The position numbers and the translations under genes were made by a program. DNA of 64,000 bases from Aurantiochytrium sp. KH105. Taxonomy: Eukaryota > Sar > Bigyra > Thraustochytrida > Thraustochytriidae. The DNA lies in contig BGKB01000040.1 in NCBI GenBank assembly GCA_003116975.1, positions 248,001 through 312,000 of the forward strand, read 5' to 3'. Positions 49,101 to 59,252 of this stretch are shown here, piece after piece (the first letter of the stretch is position 1; every line of letters begins with the position of its first letter). The notes under the pieces are model-generated. The model did not search any database. It worked only from the letters and a program-made list of their open reading frames with translations, and was not told where the DNA came from.

Positions 49101-50095
49101 GACTTTTGCTCCGGAAATTGATGACAGTTGCGCGTGATGGTACACAAGGGCATCGACGGATACATGTAGGCCACGCTCTTCCCATCCGCACTCCGTGGCG
49201 ACACAACGCGCAGGACCTGTCCATACAAAAATGTACCGTCGAGCACTGACATTCGGCGTCTTAACGTCTGGCTATTGTACATCAAAAGCACACCCATGAC
49301 CTCATGCAGGGAACCGGGCACCTGTGCCGTCGCGCGAACTGCCGGAACCTCGATTTCCTCGCGAGTCACCGGTGACAGCACTTTGTGTGTCCCCACAGAG
49401 TACTGGTGTCCCTGGCTCGTGTTGTTCGTGCTGGCCCCGTAGGCAGACTTGGGTGCGGGCTGCCAATCAATGCATCCCCGATTCATGGCAAGCACGGCTA
49501 TATGGTTGTTCTCCGCCTCGCGTGCTTGTTGGATATCCCATTCGTGCTTGCGCTGGAGGGAAATATTCAAACCGAGGTGCGATTGTGACTTGAACCGTGT
49601 GTCTTTTAGTTGACCACCATTGTTGTACCCGCCGCCGCTTCTCGCTGACCCCAAGGACCCGCTCGAGCTCGATGCGCTCTCGCGACGCGACGCGTTGCCG
49701 TCAGCGCTTTTACTGCTGCGACTCATTTCGCCTTTACCAAAGCTTTCCGCTTCGGTCTTGGTTTTCCTTTTTCGGAAGAAGCTAAAGCTCTTGCGTGTCG
49801 TTGTGCTTGTCTCGTGGCTTGATGAGCTGGCGCTGTCCCGAGCCTGGGGGCTTCCCGACGAAGCGCTTCCCGGACTCGCATCGATACCATTGCTGCCATC
49901 ACCAATAATTTTTGACAGTTCTTCGATGCCATCCTGCAGCTTGCGGCGGTCTATGTCGTTCATTCCGATGGACTCGAGATCTTGCGCCGTGAGCAGCGCC
50001 AGCTCATTAATGGACTTCACGCCCACGAGGGTCAGGGGTTTCTTGAATTTGTCCAGCCCGCGATCCTGCAGAAACGTCTGCGTGGAGGTGTCCAT
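46103..50095 (-). CDS. SAM + START-like protein with Gly-Pro-Arg repeats
   Basis: The protein has 1,330 residues from the ATG at 50095. The frame extends 83 codons further upstream, but only as Arg/Ala-rich leader. A SAM domain occupies about 8-65 (FLQDRGLDKFKKPLTLVGVK, then LTAQDLESIGM). A Ser-rich basic linker follows. Residues about 180-450 look like a START-type lipid-binding fold of the kind found in heterokonts. A Pro/Glu-rich region has a 38-residue internal duplication (HEPPLPQLPLCSESASVA twice) and a DADADADADA tract from GGCATC repeats. A coiled coil (about 670-760) leads into a conserved helical block (KPEYFNMSEDQLIVKGMKPK). A Gly-Pro-Arg-rich repeat region (about 950-1110) with AGGPRGPP units follows. 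It may link membrane lipids to actin or scaffold proteins, which is an inference from domains only. Confidence 0.85.
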   Translation of the reverse strand: MDTSTQTFLQDRGLDKFKKPLTLVGVKSINELALLTAQDLESIGMNDIDRRKLQDGIEELSKIIGDGSNGIDASPGSASSGSPQARDSASSSSHETSTTTRKSFSFFRKRKTKTEAESFGKGEMSRSSKSADGNASRRESASSSSGSLGSARSGGGYNNGGQLKDTRFKSQSHLGLNISLQRKHEWDIQQAREAENNHIAVLAMNRGCIDWQPAPKSAYGASTNNTSQGHQYSVGTHKVLSPVTREEIEVPAVRATAQVPGSLHEVMGVLLMYNSQTLRRRMSVLDGTFLYGQVLRVVSPRSADGKSVAYMYPSMPLCTITRNCHQFPEQKSVCDFVVRNHYGYHNEAGVTVGVCAMLSVDEHVEESSSSLDSAPVRGRVFEGSGIVVTPCSSNACKVTFILIASLNEPTCRATDRRGLAKCKIDGARQLEAAVSMVDSIRFFVESQRSLRGDAWCKGDIQAAQPTDDHDNGPVHKTSAAAMKHLVTEEKTQKMQTSHEPPLPQLPLCSESASVAEAGPLASIVTEEEAQEMQPSHEPPLPQLPLCSESASVAGEGPLAPIDAPPLPPRTNSRAQPHPQKSSQEELSKMQDISEKGPPPMEPLVSPRVTGSDAGSDADADADADAVEDKDTNDENADSALQEVSSAVSGGRSTPEATNESEAMRLMKEDLVKAKRQIADLLLSNRSLRDELERRKIPTMPSPGEKRNDIAFTADEELHAELERLRSELERTRILLDKFRPYLPPDIDEDDLGLTLEEAECRLRNAIQNAMNAETPKDIFFAENETEKYEKIVQNHPDYKLREFEKWRKWEEDQKPRNEAALRDMKEIIKPEYFNMSEDQLIVKGMKPKLAHRIHAKKVLRLLYLTPEEVSKIHYGDLTNQYSPSALDIIEQRAVYAVSPEEFSNDPTGDKAKWRVNIKEKLAELITKEEKNSLRPNEKRHSAYLADKPKSAPGASSGTPPRGLPRARRGGALAGRGAALNALFSAGGPRGPPRVPGASSGTTPRGLPRARRGGALAGRGAALNALFSAGGPRGPPRVPRGSGGGENPVAMLFDAGGPRGPPGGAGGATEDKPVAQLSGSGGPRGPRLGPPGGEDNPEAKLFGAGEARGLPSKAGEDAEPLDEPADVLSSASTTSPQRQSASGAEIRKSLELSFSSKFGCRSNEKVQEEANGSDTSEAVNETAVKSGSTLPGDAEKSPAPSATPAPSASEVPAQIIRKEPPTSSMEGLSTEAGAGTALKDETAKAGGDSTHAPQSGATPDATAEAANSQSSRPSLSPKLPRVNYDELSDLIRASFRDGPENSAPTKPVGSSSQKKEQYASRILLPGQVSLQ
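46983..47240 (-). repeat. 129-bp in-frame tandem duplication (2 units)
   Basis: Two almost identical 129-base units (46983-47111 and 47112-47240) encode 43-residue repeats containing RARRGGALAGRGAALNALF and AGGPRGPPR. Only a few base differences are visible, so the duplication is recent or homogenised. It lies inside the SAM/START gene. Confidence 0.9.
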
Positions 50096-51331
50096 CGTGC
50101 CTGCAACAGCACCTTGCGCGAGTGAGCTGTGAGCGCGAGGAAGCCGCGCGGCTCTCTTTTCCGAGTTGCCTGTCGCGCTCAACAGCGTGTTCTCTCTTCC
50201 CGCCGCGCTTCGAACGAAGCGTGCTTCGAATGCACGTGTTCGCGTGGGCGGGCTCGCCTTGCTCGTCGCTACGGGCGTGCACGACAGGCCTCGCGTCGCC
50301 GCTGCTGCGCGTCGCGTGGCGTCGCGTGGCGTCGCGTGAAGCACGACGCTCGCTTAGATCACCAGAACGTCGATTCGCGCGGCGCGGGGCCACGCTCGAT
50401 CGCATTTTACCATCGCGTGAGATCACAATCACGCGCACGTCGGGTCGGGCGACATGTTGGCGCGGCCACGTGAGCTGAGCGCTCTCCGCGACTGCGTTCT
50501 CCGCGACCGCGTTCTCCGGCGACTCCGTCAGAGCAGCCCTCCCTCCCGTGGGAGAACCCCGTGAGGCGAACCCACGAATGTGCCGCTTCACGCCGCGACG
50601 GCGCTTTTGTGCCGGCGGGCGGCCACGGAGCAAGCAAGGCCAAGCGCCAAGTCAGCGAGGACCTGACAGAGGCAGGCATGGAAAAGGGCAAGGAGCGCCA
50701 GCGCAGGAGGGAGGGAAGGCCAGATTTATCTGAGTTGAGGAGAGCAAACTTCGGAGGAAACATAACGAGCATGCAGCAACGAAGAAGATTCATTTGAGTT
50801 GAAGCGAGTTGAAGAGAATTAACTTTGCGAGCATGCATACAGCAGCGAAGACTCGGCTTTGGGAGGTACTTTATTCGTGAAACGATGGCCTCACCCCCCC
50901 CCCAAAAAAAAGTGGAGAGCTCATTTTTCCATGTGGAGTGAGACGTCGAGGACCAAGTCCAAGATCAAACTTTGTTTATAGACTTTTTGAAGCCAGAGAC
51001 TGCTTTGTGGATGCCTATGGCGATCGATGCAATGAAGCGAGGATATGAGCATGTACATGAGGATATTATCCTTCCCATCAAGTCTCGTAAGATTGTCCGG
51101 TCAGTCTTCAACGCAGGCTGAGGACCAAGGGCGCGAAAAATAGAGCTCATCCCAGAACGTTCTCTCCATAGTCAAAAATTGCAGAAGTTGCCACAACCTC
51201 CACCCCTTACCAGCTCTGCAGCCTTGCAAAGATCTGCAATTCTAAGGCAACAGAATGATGCCTATGGATCTGACTGGACGTCAAAAAACAATAAAACAAT
51301 ATTAATCAAATTTAGATCCTGCCGCTTGTGC
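50096..51331. other. Intergenic region upstream of the SAM/START gene
   Basis: No gene is supported in these 1.2 kb. Short tandem repeats occur: three 11-base GCGTCGCGTGG units at about 50307-50337 and two CGACTGCGTTCTCCG-type 15-base units at about 50488-50520. The promoter of the SAM/START gene should lie at its left end. Confidence 0.6.
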
Positions 51332-51574
51332 TTAGATCAGGCGTCTGGAGATTACATCTTGAAAGCTTGGCTTGCGCACAAAGGGGTATTCCTCGATGTC
51401 ATCTCCCTGGACGCTGTACTCGAACGAGGAGTCGTCGGCAGCAGAGTACTCTGAAAATTGCGTGGACAGCATGGAGCTCTTCTTGCGAACGCTGAAGCGC
51501 GACGAAAGCCGTGCTTTGGAGCTTTTCTTCGCCTGAGCTTGGCTCGAACCAGAAAGGAAGGGGAGGCACGACAT
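51332..51574 (-). CDS. Possible small protein (80 aa), unknown
   Basis: A frame of 80 codons starts at an ATG in an excellent context (GCTACCATGT). The product is Ser/Lys-rich in the middle (SSGSSQAQAKKSSKARLSSR-like) with an acidic, aromatic C-terminal part containing FEYSVQGDDIEEYPFVRKP. No domain was recognised. The same frame stays open 178 codons upstream to 52108, but that part is Arg/Thr-rich and unlike a protein. The start context and biased composition support it weakly; it could also be a chance frame. Confidence 0.4.
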   Translation of the reverse strand: MSCLPFLSGSSQAQAKKSSKARLSSRFSVRKKSSMLSTQFSEYSAADDSSFEYSVQGDDIEEYPFVRKPSFQDVISRRLI

Positions 51575-53079
51575 GGTAGCGCAAGCAGTTCTGAGCAATC
51601 GCGGGGCGCTGACTATCACAGCAGCGATGGCACTCAAAGCGACGGTGGTGGTGGTGATTCCCAAGGCGCGCGGCGATGACAATGTCCAATCAGGAGAACC
51701 CGCCCGGCGTTTGCGGTTTGCGGTTTTGCAGTTCGCAGTTCCTAGTTTGTCTCTGCCCGTCTGTCGGCCGCTTGATCGTCTGTTCGCGTGGTAATGACGC
51801 AGGCGCCCTTGTGCGATCAACTCCCCTCCAGACAAAAGTGTGAGTTTTCCGGGCTGCTGCAACTGCTGCGTCCGCGGAGCCTCGCTCAAGACAAGTTTGT
51901 CCTCATTCTCTGAAGTTCTCCGCACGCGAAGTAGAATTTCCAAACGAAGGGCTCGCGCTGGGCACACGACCAACCCCACCCCCTCCCCTCCCCCTCCCCC
52001 CTCCCTGGTAGGCGACCTCGAGCGTCTGCAGCCTGCCTGAGCTAGGCTACTTCTTTGCATCTCTTGCGGGTCATTGGCCGCTCGAAGTCTCCTTACTACC
52101 CCCGCCAAGGAGAGAGAGCCGCCTCCAAGTTCTTTCTTTCAAGTTGCAAAGTGTGCGCCGCATCGCATCGGCCAGGCGGAGAATTGTGAAAACGATCACG
52201 CAGAGGTTGGCGTGGTCGAAGCCCAGCAGGAGAGAGAGCGGAGGGGGAATGGAAATAGGAATGGGGCACCCGCGCTGGCCGCGCTGCTGCCGCTGGCTGC
52301 GTCGAGGAGAACAGCCAGTTCGAACGGAGCTGTCTTTGTGGCCGGCCCACGCATGGACAGGACGGCGAATGCCGGCAAGATCGCTTTCGCGCTGCGCGGC
52401 AGGCTACAAAGCGTGTGGCGGAGTCATTGTCTTCGACGCGGAAAAGGCGAGGCGACGCGAGGCGACAGTTGCGGGTGGTGGTGGTGGCGGCGGCGGCGGC
52501 GCGTTGATCGTTTTGGCGGACCAGTTTGTCCAGTTCGAGGGAGGAGGAAGAGGAGGAGGTTGCTCTCTTTCACCGCGCCAGGCTGCACGTGCTGGCGACG
52601 GGGGCGGGGGCCCGAGGGCGAGGGCCACTCAAAGGGCGAGGGGGGGGAATGGGGAGCGGAGCCTACTTAGTTCTCGAACAGCAGCTGCAGATCACAAGGC
52701 TCTTCGGCGGCGGAGAATTTCGAACCTGAAAGTCGTGGACACGCAGCCAAGGCTGACTGACTGACAGTGATCAGCCATTGAAGAGAAAGAGGAAGAAAAG
52801 AAAAGAGAATATAAGTCGGCGCGGTTAAGCGCCGAACTAGCGTTCTCGGAAAAGGTGTGTGACAAGGGATTCAAGCTGAGAACAAAAATGGGACAAAGTA
52901 AGAGTGTGCGGCCACGAAGGCGAGGCGCGTGCGTGCACAAGTCTGGGAGCGCGCCGAGTCGAGTGTAGCGCGCCGACGTGCGTAGATAAGGAATTGGAGA
53001 CCCTCGGCTCGTCGATCAAGCCTCGAGAGCGGGCACATTCGTGTCTTTCCGACGTTACTGGCTAAAAAAAGTTGAAGCC
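51575..53079. other. Large intergenic region before the protease gene
   Basis: About 1.5 kb with no supported gene. It is GC-rich, with (GGT)n(GGC)n at 52478-52502, a GGA/GAG-rich patch at 52536-52558 and a C-rich patch at about 51974-52006. A 198-codon plus-strand frame (52074-52670) is Arg/Gly-rich and overlaps other equally long frames, so it is not called. Confidence 0.6.
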
Positions 53080-54783
53080 ATGTCGTGGTTTTACGCAGAC
53101 CAACATCCTGCGCGGCGACGGGCGCTGCTCGAAAGCGTCGAGAGAGACGCGCCGCGACGCGAGCAGCTCAACAAAACTGCGTGGAATGCATGGAAAGAGA
53201 CGCATCGTGTGGACTTTATTGATCCGCACGTGGATGATGCGCGCCATAGACTCTTTCACGCCCACCAGAGCTGGGTACGCACGCGCAACGCACAGCTTGA
53301 GCAGCAAGGCGCGTCGTACCGTGTCAACGTCAACATTTTGTCAGCTCTCACACGCGCAGAACTCGACAGTCTTACGGGCGGCTTGGCGCCACTCCCGTCC
53401 GACGCTTCAAAGAAGCTTCAGCGCGTTGGTCGTTTCCTCGCCGACACGTCCACTCAGCCGCCAGACTCGATGGATTGGCGCAAGTATGGGGCCGTCACCA
53501 ACGTGAAAACGCAAGGTGCATGTGGAGCGTGCTGGGCCTTTGCTGCCACGGGCGCTCTCGAAGGACTCATGTATATTCGTGAGCGAAAGCTCATTTCCCT
53601 TTCAGAAGAGCAGCTCGTCGACTGCGACGAAGAGGCGTTTCAAAAGGGTTGCGGCGGAGGCAACCATTATTACTCGCTACTCTACATGGCACAACACGCT
53701 ATTGCCTCTGGTGTCGACTACCCGTACTCGTTTCAGGGCAAGTCATCGTGCCAACTCAGATCAGAGGCTTCCGGCGTGGTCAATGGCTTCGATCGGACCC
53801 CGTTTGCTGACGGCGGCGGCGTCGCCTTCATTGCGCAGGATGAAGAAAGTCTCAAGGTTGCCGTCGCCGCGCAGCCCGTGGCTGTGGCCATTCATGCGTA
53901 TTCCGACGACTTCAAGCATTATTCAAGCGGAGTGCTAGACTCTGTACAGTGCACGGATGCAGTCGACCATGCCATGCTCCTGATTGGCTACGGGGCCACG
54001 GAGGATGGCAAAGACTACTGGCTGCTTAAACAGCAATGGGGCGAGGGATGGGGCGATGGAGGATACATTCGTATTGCTCGTGGCACCGGGGCATCTCTCG
54101 GCATGTGCGGCATCCTCTCACAGGCCAATATTCCGCTCGGGGCTTCGTGCGCAAGGGAGACTTGTGAGCCTTTTGTAAACGCCAGCTTTTGCGTCGACGA
54201 TGAGCGCGGTTGTCTTGAGGGCTCGGCGGTGGTGGTCGCTGATAGCGACGCGCCCTGGTACGTCCCTTCTGGCACTTTTTATCTCATTCCAGAGGCTAGC
54301 AACGATCGCTTTACGAAATTGCGAGGTCTCTTTATTACAGCCTTTGTTCTGGGGGGCATCATTCTCGCCATCCTCCTCCTCCTCAAATTTCATCCTCGGC
54401 GCTCGCGTGCCAATTCCAAAAACCTCCGTCAGAACCAGCAACACCCGCAGGAGCAGCAGCAGCAGCATCAGCAACTACAACAACAAGTACAGGACCACTC
54501 AAAGCCTGACCATGATCAAATTGATAGAGAGCTCGGAGAGCAAGTCGACCAAGACAGCGCAAAGGCAGAACGTGAGGCCGCTGCTGGCACCGTGGAGGCG
54601 GTGGCGGCGGAGGGCAGCAGGAGCAAAGACCAAACTCAGCCGCTCAAGGAGAGCTCTGTGTCGCGCGCGTGGGCGCATCTGACAGCAGCAAGTTTTCGCG
54701 GCTGGCCATGGGCGCAGCTGCGCAAGAGCTCGTCGCCAAGTTCGACCGCACTTGCGCATTCTTCGGTGACGACGATGCTTTAA
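53080..54783 (+). CDS. Membrane-anchored papain-like (C1A) protein with altered active site
   Basis: The protein has 567 residues from the ATG at 53080. An N-terminal propeptide-like region (about 1-120) resembles the I29 inhibitor segment. The C1A domain begins at [12 protein letters not shown] (about 128). The oxyanion Gln and catalytic Cys are in [10 protein letters not shown] (Cys151), and GGG and LVDCD are conserved. The catalytic His is in [10 protein letters not shown] (His297). The third element, normally KNSWG, reads KQQWG (Gln318-Gln319), so the Asn that orients the His is replaced by Gln. A membrane span lies at about 415-437, followed by a Gln-rich, charged tail. No signal peptide is evident at the N-terminus, so the 5' end may be incomplete. 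Its last 76 bases overlap the AASDH start. It may be a weak protease or a pseudoprotease. Confidence 0.85.
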   Translation: MSWFYADQHPARRRALLESVERDAPRREQLNKTAWNAWKETHRVDFIDPHVDDARHRLFHAHQSWVRTRNAQLEQQGASYRVNVNILSALTRAELDSLTGGLAPLPSDASKKLQRVGRFLADTSTQPPDSMDWRKYGAVTNVKTQGACGACWAFAATGALEGLMYIRERKLISLSEEQLVDCDEEAFQKGCGGGNHYYSLLYMAQHAIASGVDYPYSFQGKSSCQLRSEASGVVNGFDRTPFADGGGVAFIAQDEESLKVAVAAQPVAVAIHAYSDDFKHYSSGVLDSVQCTDAVDHAMLLIGYGATEDGKDYWLLKQQWGEGWGDGGYIRIARGTGASLGMCGILSQANIPLGASCARETCEPFVNASFCVDDERGCLEGSAVVVADSDAPWYVPSGTFYLIPEASNDRFTKLRGLFITAFVLGGIILAILLLLKFHPRRSRANSKNLRQNQQHPQEQQQQHQQLQQQVQDHSKPDHDQIDRELGEQVDQDSAKAEREAAAGTVEAVAAEGSRSKDQTQPLKESSVSRAWAHLTAASFRGWPWAQLRKSSSPSSTALAHSSVTTML

Positions 54784-57700
54784 TCTTTGTCCCTCAAAGC
54801 CCGCCCCGCACTCTTGGCGTCGAAACAGCCTCCGCTACCGATGACAAGACGCGAGATGAAGACCCAGAAGAAGCGATTGGGTTTGCCGAGCTCCAACAGT
54901 GGACCAAGGACATCGCCGCCCAGCTGTACTCACGGCACGGTGTACGCCCCGGTGACCATGTGCTCATTGCGATCGCAGATAGCGCCCCCGGTGCGCAGAT
55001 TGCTGCAGTGATCGCCTGCCTTCGCATCGGTGCTATTTTTGTCTGCTGCGATGATCCGCAAGGTGCAGGGGTCGCGGACCGCCTCGCGCCAGCTGTGCGT
55101 CAGACGCGACCTCGTGCCGCACTTCTCGTTGCCGACACTGACGAATCCCCCTCGTTGCGTACGTTGGCGGACCTCGGCCTCTTTCGGGCAACCCTCCTCA
55201 ACGCCGAGGGTTCACTCAACGCGACGGAAGCCATCATGTCAATTGCGGAGCCGGACCCCATTGAAAGCGACGATTTCCCCGAGGTAGCCTACGTTCTCTT
55301 TACGTCCGGGTCTACCTCAGAGGGCCGTGGCAAAGGCGTCCAAGGGACTGCTTTGGGACTCTTGAACCGAATCGAGTGGCAGCATGAAACTTTGCCCTTT
55401 GCTGAAACCGGACCCCGCTGCTTGCGCAGAACGCCCATTGTTTTTGTGGACGCTCTTGCCGAAATGCTGGCGCCTCTTCTCGCTGGGATTCCTCTTGTTG
55501 CGGTACCGATGGCGCAAAGATCACCTGATTTCGTTGACATGGCGACACGAGCCAAAGCAAGTAAGGTGACGCGCATGCACTGGATTCCCGCGCAGTTTGC
55601 GCTCATCATGGAGCATGTCGCTCCCTGGGAAGAGCTCGCGGTAGTCAGTGTAAGTGGTGCACCTATTTCTTTAAAACTCGTGGAGGCTTTTCAAAAATGG
55701 AAGCGTGCAGTGCCGGACCTTCGGCTCATCTCCCTTTACGGCAGCACCGAGACCGCCGCAGACGCAAGCTGGATCGATGTGACCGAGCTCGACTGCTCTG
55801 CTCTCCGAACCCAGTGGAAGCTTCCGTCCAAGGAAATCTTGCCAATTGGTCACCCAATCCGCGGTACCAATCTCGAGATCATCGATGAGGAGGGTCAGCC
55901 AATCTCTGCAAATTTTACGGAAGGCCAACTCGTTGTCGAGGGCGATCCTGTCGCCAAGGGATACGTGGACCTGCCTTCTGCTACGTCGAGCGCCTTTCCG
56001 GCGCCTCGTCGCTTTCTCACGGGAGATTTATGTGCGCGTGACGATAAAGGCGCATTGTACTGGCTCGGGCGCTTGGACCTGCAACGAAAGCTGCGGGGCG
56101 TGCGCATCCAACTTGACCAGGTCGAAGCTGACCTCCGCGCCGCCTGGGGCCTCGCAGACTCGCACAACCTCCTGTCCGAAGTCATTGACGACCGCCTTGT
56201 GGTCTTTGTCTCGGTAGAGGGCGTGCCTTTGGCTCCAGAGGGCCAGACCCTCATTGCATTGGCCAAAGACAAGCTCGTGGATGACAAGCATCTCCCTCAT
56301 GAGGTGCTTGTGCGAAAGGAGGCCGACTTTCCTCGAACGCCTTCGGGAAAGCTCGACCGGTCTGCTCTTTTCCGCGAGATTCGAGCGCATGCAGATAGCT
56401 CCATTGTTCCTTCACAGGCTAGATCACAAGCTCGCACAGTAAACCAGGTTGTCTCGCAGGTGCTTGGCGTGCCGGAGAGCGACAGCCTTCTCGAATCGAG
56501 CTTCGTTGAGCTTGGCGGCGATTCTTTGCTAGCGCTTCACCTCGTCTGGGCCTTACGTAGAGACAACCTTGCACAAATCGACGCCGCGTCGCTTTTGGGC
56601 TCGCAATCAATCAATGACATTCTTGCTCATCGGCCACTATTGGCGGATGAGCCGGTGAGCCGAAAACGACCACGACCAGCGAGAGCTGAAGATGCAGCGA
56701 TACTTTCTGGTAGCGCAGCAAAAAAGGATGCTCCTCTCTCAACATCAGGTGCGACCGTGCTGTGGTCAATTCCCTTAGCAAGATGTGTCGATGCCACACC
56801 AGCCGTATCTAACTCCCAGGACCTGGTGTTTGTGGGCTCTCACGGGTGCGATCTAGTAGCAATCCGAATGAGCAATGGCGAGTGCGTCTGGCGGACGACG
56901 GATCTTCCAGGCCGTGTCCACGGGTCGGCAGCTTTTGTCGAAAACGACCGGGGAGGTCTCGTGTATGTGGCCACGTACAATGCAGGTGATGTCGAAGGGG
57001 AGGGCCCCAAACACGAGAAGCCAGCTGGCTGCCTCGTGGAGATTGAAGCGCAGTCTGGCGCGGTGATGCGTTCTTTTCACTACACGGCGCATCTCAAATC
57101 ATCCCCGTTGGTGACCCACGAGCGCATCTGGCTGGGGACTTATGACGAAAAACTGCTATGCGTGTCGAGAAGCAGTTTTGATGTGATCGGTTCGTTTGAG
57201 CTCGGAGGCAATGTGCCAGGGTCACCGTGCCTTGTGCGGGATAGTGTGCTAGTCGCCTCCTTGGGTGGTCAAGTGTGCTGTTTTCGTGAGGCCACGCAGG
57301 AAAAGATTTGGACAGCAGAGGTAGCGGGTCCCGTATTTGGGGGTGTCAGTTTCGACAAAGTATCTTCTTCGCGCTGCTTCGTCGCAACTGCTGAAGGTTC
57401 TGTGCATTGCCTTGATGTTACGAGCGGAAAGGAGTTGTGGCAAGCCTGGCTTTGCGGAGGTCCCGTCTTTCCTGCACCCCGTGCACAAAATGGTATTCTA
57501 TATGTTTCGTGTCATGATCGTCACATGCGAGCGCTACGCGCAGATGACGGCACATTATTATGGGAGGCACTTTTGGACGCCGCAATCGCCACGCAGGCTA
57601 CATTGACAGGAGGTGATCTTTTGGTTGTAGCCTCTGTTTCCGGCCGAGTATGGGCTCTATCGATGTCAGCAGGAACCGCACTTGCATCAGTGGATCTTCC

Positions 57701-57821
57701 TGCTGAGACCTTTTCGTCTCCTGTGGCGCTAAGCCAGCCCGGAATGATCGTGCTTGGCGCAAGGGACGATCTTGTCCGAGCCATTCAATTTGATGCAGGC
57801 AGCGAACGAACTGTGGGCTGA
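54708..57821 (+). CDS. AASDH: AASDH-like acyl-CoA synthetase (adenylation–carrier–PQQ propeller)
   Basis: The protein has 1,037 residues from the ATG at 54708. Domain order matches animal AASDH (ACSF4, U26): an adenylation domain (about 20-560), with the ATP-loop [15 protein letters not shown] at about 193-207, YGSTE, then [19 protein letters not shown] and the terminal Lys in TPSGKLDR (about 547). A carrier domain follows with the phosphopantetheine Ser in [11 protein letters not shown] (about Ser605). Then comes a PQQ-type beta-propeller (about 680-1037) of [35 protein letters not shown] repeats. The family activates an acyl or amino acid by adenylation; its true substrate in animals is uncertain, and it has been linked with beta-alanine and lysine metabolism. 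The start overlaps the upstream protease frame by 76 bases. Confidence 0.92.
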   Translation: MGAAAQELVAKFDRTCAFFGDDDALIFVPQSPPRTLGVETASATDDKTRDEDPEEAIGFAELQQWTKDIAAQLYSRHGVRPGDHVLIAIADSAPGAQIAAVIACLRIGAIFVCCDDPQGAGVADRLAPAVRQTRPRAALLVADTDESPSLRTLADLGLFRATLLNAEGSLNATEAIMSIAEPDPIESDDFPEVAYVLFTSGSTSEGRGKGVQGTALGLLNRIEWQHETLPFAETGPRCLRRTPIVFVDALAEMLAPLLAGIPLVAVPMAQRSPDFVDMATRAKASKVTRMHWIPAQFALIMEHVAPWEELAVVSVSGAPISLKLVEAFQKWKRAVPDLRLISLYGSTETAADASWIDVTELDCSALRTQWKLPSKEILPIGHPIRGTNLEIIDEEGQPISANFTEGQLVVEGDPVAKGYVDLPSATSSAFPAPRRFLTGDLCARDDKGALYWLGRLDLQRKLRGVRIQLDQVEADLRAAWGLADSHNLLSEVIDDRLVVFVSVEGVPLAPEGQTLIALAKDKLVDDKHLPHEVLVRKEADFPRTPSGKLDRSALFREIRAHADSSIVPSQARSQARTVNQVVSQVLGVPESDSLLESSFVELGGDSLLALHLVWALRRDNLAQIDAASLLGSQSINDILAHRPLLADEPVSRKRPRPARAEDAAILSGSAAKKDAPLSTSGATVLWSIPLARCVDATPAVSNSQDLVFVGSHGCDLVAIRMSNGECVWRTTDLPGRVHGSAAFVENDRGGLVYVATYNAGDVEGEGPKHEKPAGCLVEIEAQSGAVMRSFHYTAHLKSSPLVTHERIWLGTYDEKLLCVSRSSFDVIGSFELGGNVPGSPCLVRDSVLVASLGGQVCCFREATQEKIWTAEVAGPVFGGVSFDKVSSSRCFVATAEGSVHCLDVTSGKELWQAWLCGGPVFPAPRAQNGILYVSCHDRHMRALRADDGTLLWEALLDAAIATQATLTGGDLLVVASVSGRVWALSMSAGTALASVDLPAETFSSPVALSQPGMIVLGARDDLVRAIQFDAGSERTVG

Positions 57822-57977
57822 GAAGAAAAGCAAGGATTCCTCCTCATTGGAAAAGCCAAGGAAGAAGTATACTTCTATTTGGGAACGGTCTTCAAGATTG
57901 TTGTACGGCCTCATGAATGGTAGAGATATAGAAAGCGAAAAGAAAGCAAAAAAGTCAAAGACTGAGAGTGAAATTGT

Positions 57978-59252
57978 TCAAGCTTTTTGGCGCGTGATAA
58001 CGAAAAAAACCATAGGAACGGCAATGCAAATGCAAAAGAGAAGCATGGCCAGGAAAATCGCGCACTGGCCGCTAATATACCTTTTCAGAAATCCTCGCGA
58101 GAGCGCGTAGTGCGTATCGTGTACTTCTGTGACGCGAGCGAGATCTTGACCCCGCTCGTCCGCGAAGCTCAGTGAACGCTGGGCGGTGCCTGCATTAGGA
58201 CCACTATAGTTTTGCGAGCTCGATCCATATGTGATAGAGCCGCGATTCATTTGGTACGTTGCCACTGAGCCAACAAGCGAACCTGTCGTTGCTGTCGTTG
58301 CTTCTAATGGCACTTCGATGCGGCGCCCTGTTTTATCAACGCCAAATGTTTTGGACCGGTCTTCGAGGGCTGCAAGCCCTCCGGAGGAAGACAGAATGAG
58401 CGAACCCACGCGCCCGCCCCCTAACTGGAGAGCCGATTCCATTCTCATGGATCGATCCAGGACGAGTGAGGATGTTTTATAAGTTCCAAAGCGTTCTCCA
58501 TTCTCAACGAGCTTGACGGCGGCAGACACAAATCGAACAGGTGTTTGAGGCGAAATGGCTTTGACCGGCTTGAGAAAACCTTCGCCGTCATCTTCGTCAT
58601 CGGTAATATCCTCAGAGTCGAGGCTGTATTGGCTCCCTTCTCCCCCGAGCGCCGTGTTCACGACAAGTGGAAGTGTCCCACTGTCGGAGTCTTCACCACC
58701 ACCTGATGATTTGTCAAGGTAAAAAATCTCCTTGGAAGGGATCATTTTGGGGCTGTCCTCTTTTACGTGGTCGGCAAAGGATCCGTCTTCTGGCTCGTTT
58801 TTATGCTCGTCGAGATCTGCCTTTGCAGAGGTCAGTGTGGCAGAGCTATTGTGCTTCGTTGCCTCGGAGGCTGTCCCGTGTTGATCTAATGGAAGTTCGA
58901 CCATTGCGGCTAATATTGACAACGCGGGTTCTTCTGCATTGTCATTCTTGTGCTCCTGATTGCGCGGAGGGGAATCTTGAAGAATGCATTCATTCGCCGT
59001 CTCTTCTTCAGGTGCAAGACGATTGCTTTGTTTGGGGTGGCTTTTTTTGTTGGCAGCAAAAGCTTGGGTCTCGCTTTCGCCGCTGCAAATTTCATTGTCC
59101 CTAGCTATCGTGCTGTCTCCTCCGACGTTAGAAATTGCCTTGTCATTATCCTCGTCTGCAATGTCGCCGTCTTTCTCCTCCTCTTCGACGTCATCATCCG
59201 GCGCCACGTAAGCGAGTGCACGTGGTGCGACCGAGTCCGGAGTCACCTTCAT
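57978..59252 (-). CDS. Acidic protein with C-terminal membrane span, unknown
   Basis: The protein has 424 residues from the ATG at 59252. Residues 1-230 are acidic and low in hydrophobics (DDDVEEEEKDGDIADEDNDK near the start). The middle (about 240-340) holds KPVKAISPQTPVRF and a Ser/Gly/Leu segment (GRVGSLILSSSGG). The C-terminal end is one strongly hydrophobic span of about 23 residues (MLLFCICIAVPMVFFVI), followed by only TRQKA. That fits a tail-anchored protein with its acidic domain in the cytosol. No enzyme motif was seen, and no family is recognised. It converges with AASDH, with 156 bases between stops. Confidence 0.8.
   Translation of the reverse strand: MKVTPDSVAPRALAYVAPDDDVEEEEKDGDIADEDNDKAISNVGGDSTIARDNEICSGESETQAFAANKKSHPKQSNRLAPEEETANECILQDSPPRNQEHKNDNAEEPALSILAAMVELPLDQHGTASEATKHNSSATLTSAKADLDEHKNEPEDGSFADHVKEDSPKMIPSKEIFYLDKSSGGGEDSDSGTLPLVVNTALGGEGSQYSLDSEDITDDEDDGEGFLKPVKAISPQTPVRFVSAAVKLVENGERFGTYKTSSLVLDRSMRMESALQLGGGRVGSLILSSSGGLAALEDRSKTFGVDKTGRRIEVPLEATTATTGSLVGSVATYQMNRGSITYGSSSQNYSGPNAGTAQRSLSFADERGQDLARVTEVHDTHYALSRGFLKRYISGQCAIFLAMLLFCICIAVPMVFFVITRQKA

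Noticed and set aside
52074-52764. 198- and 206-codon plus-strand frames before the protease gene
   Set aside because: Two different frames over the same DNA are equally open and equally Arg/Gly-rich, which is what chance gives here.
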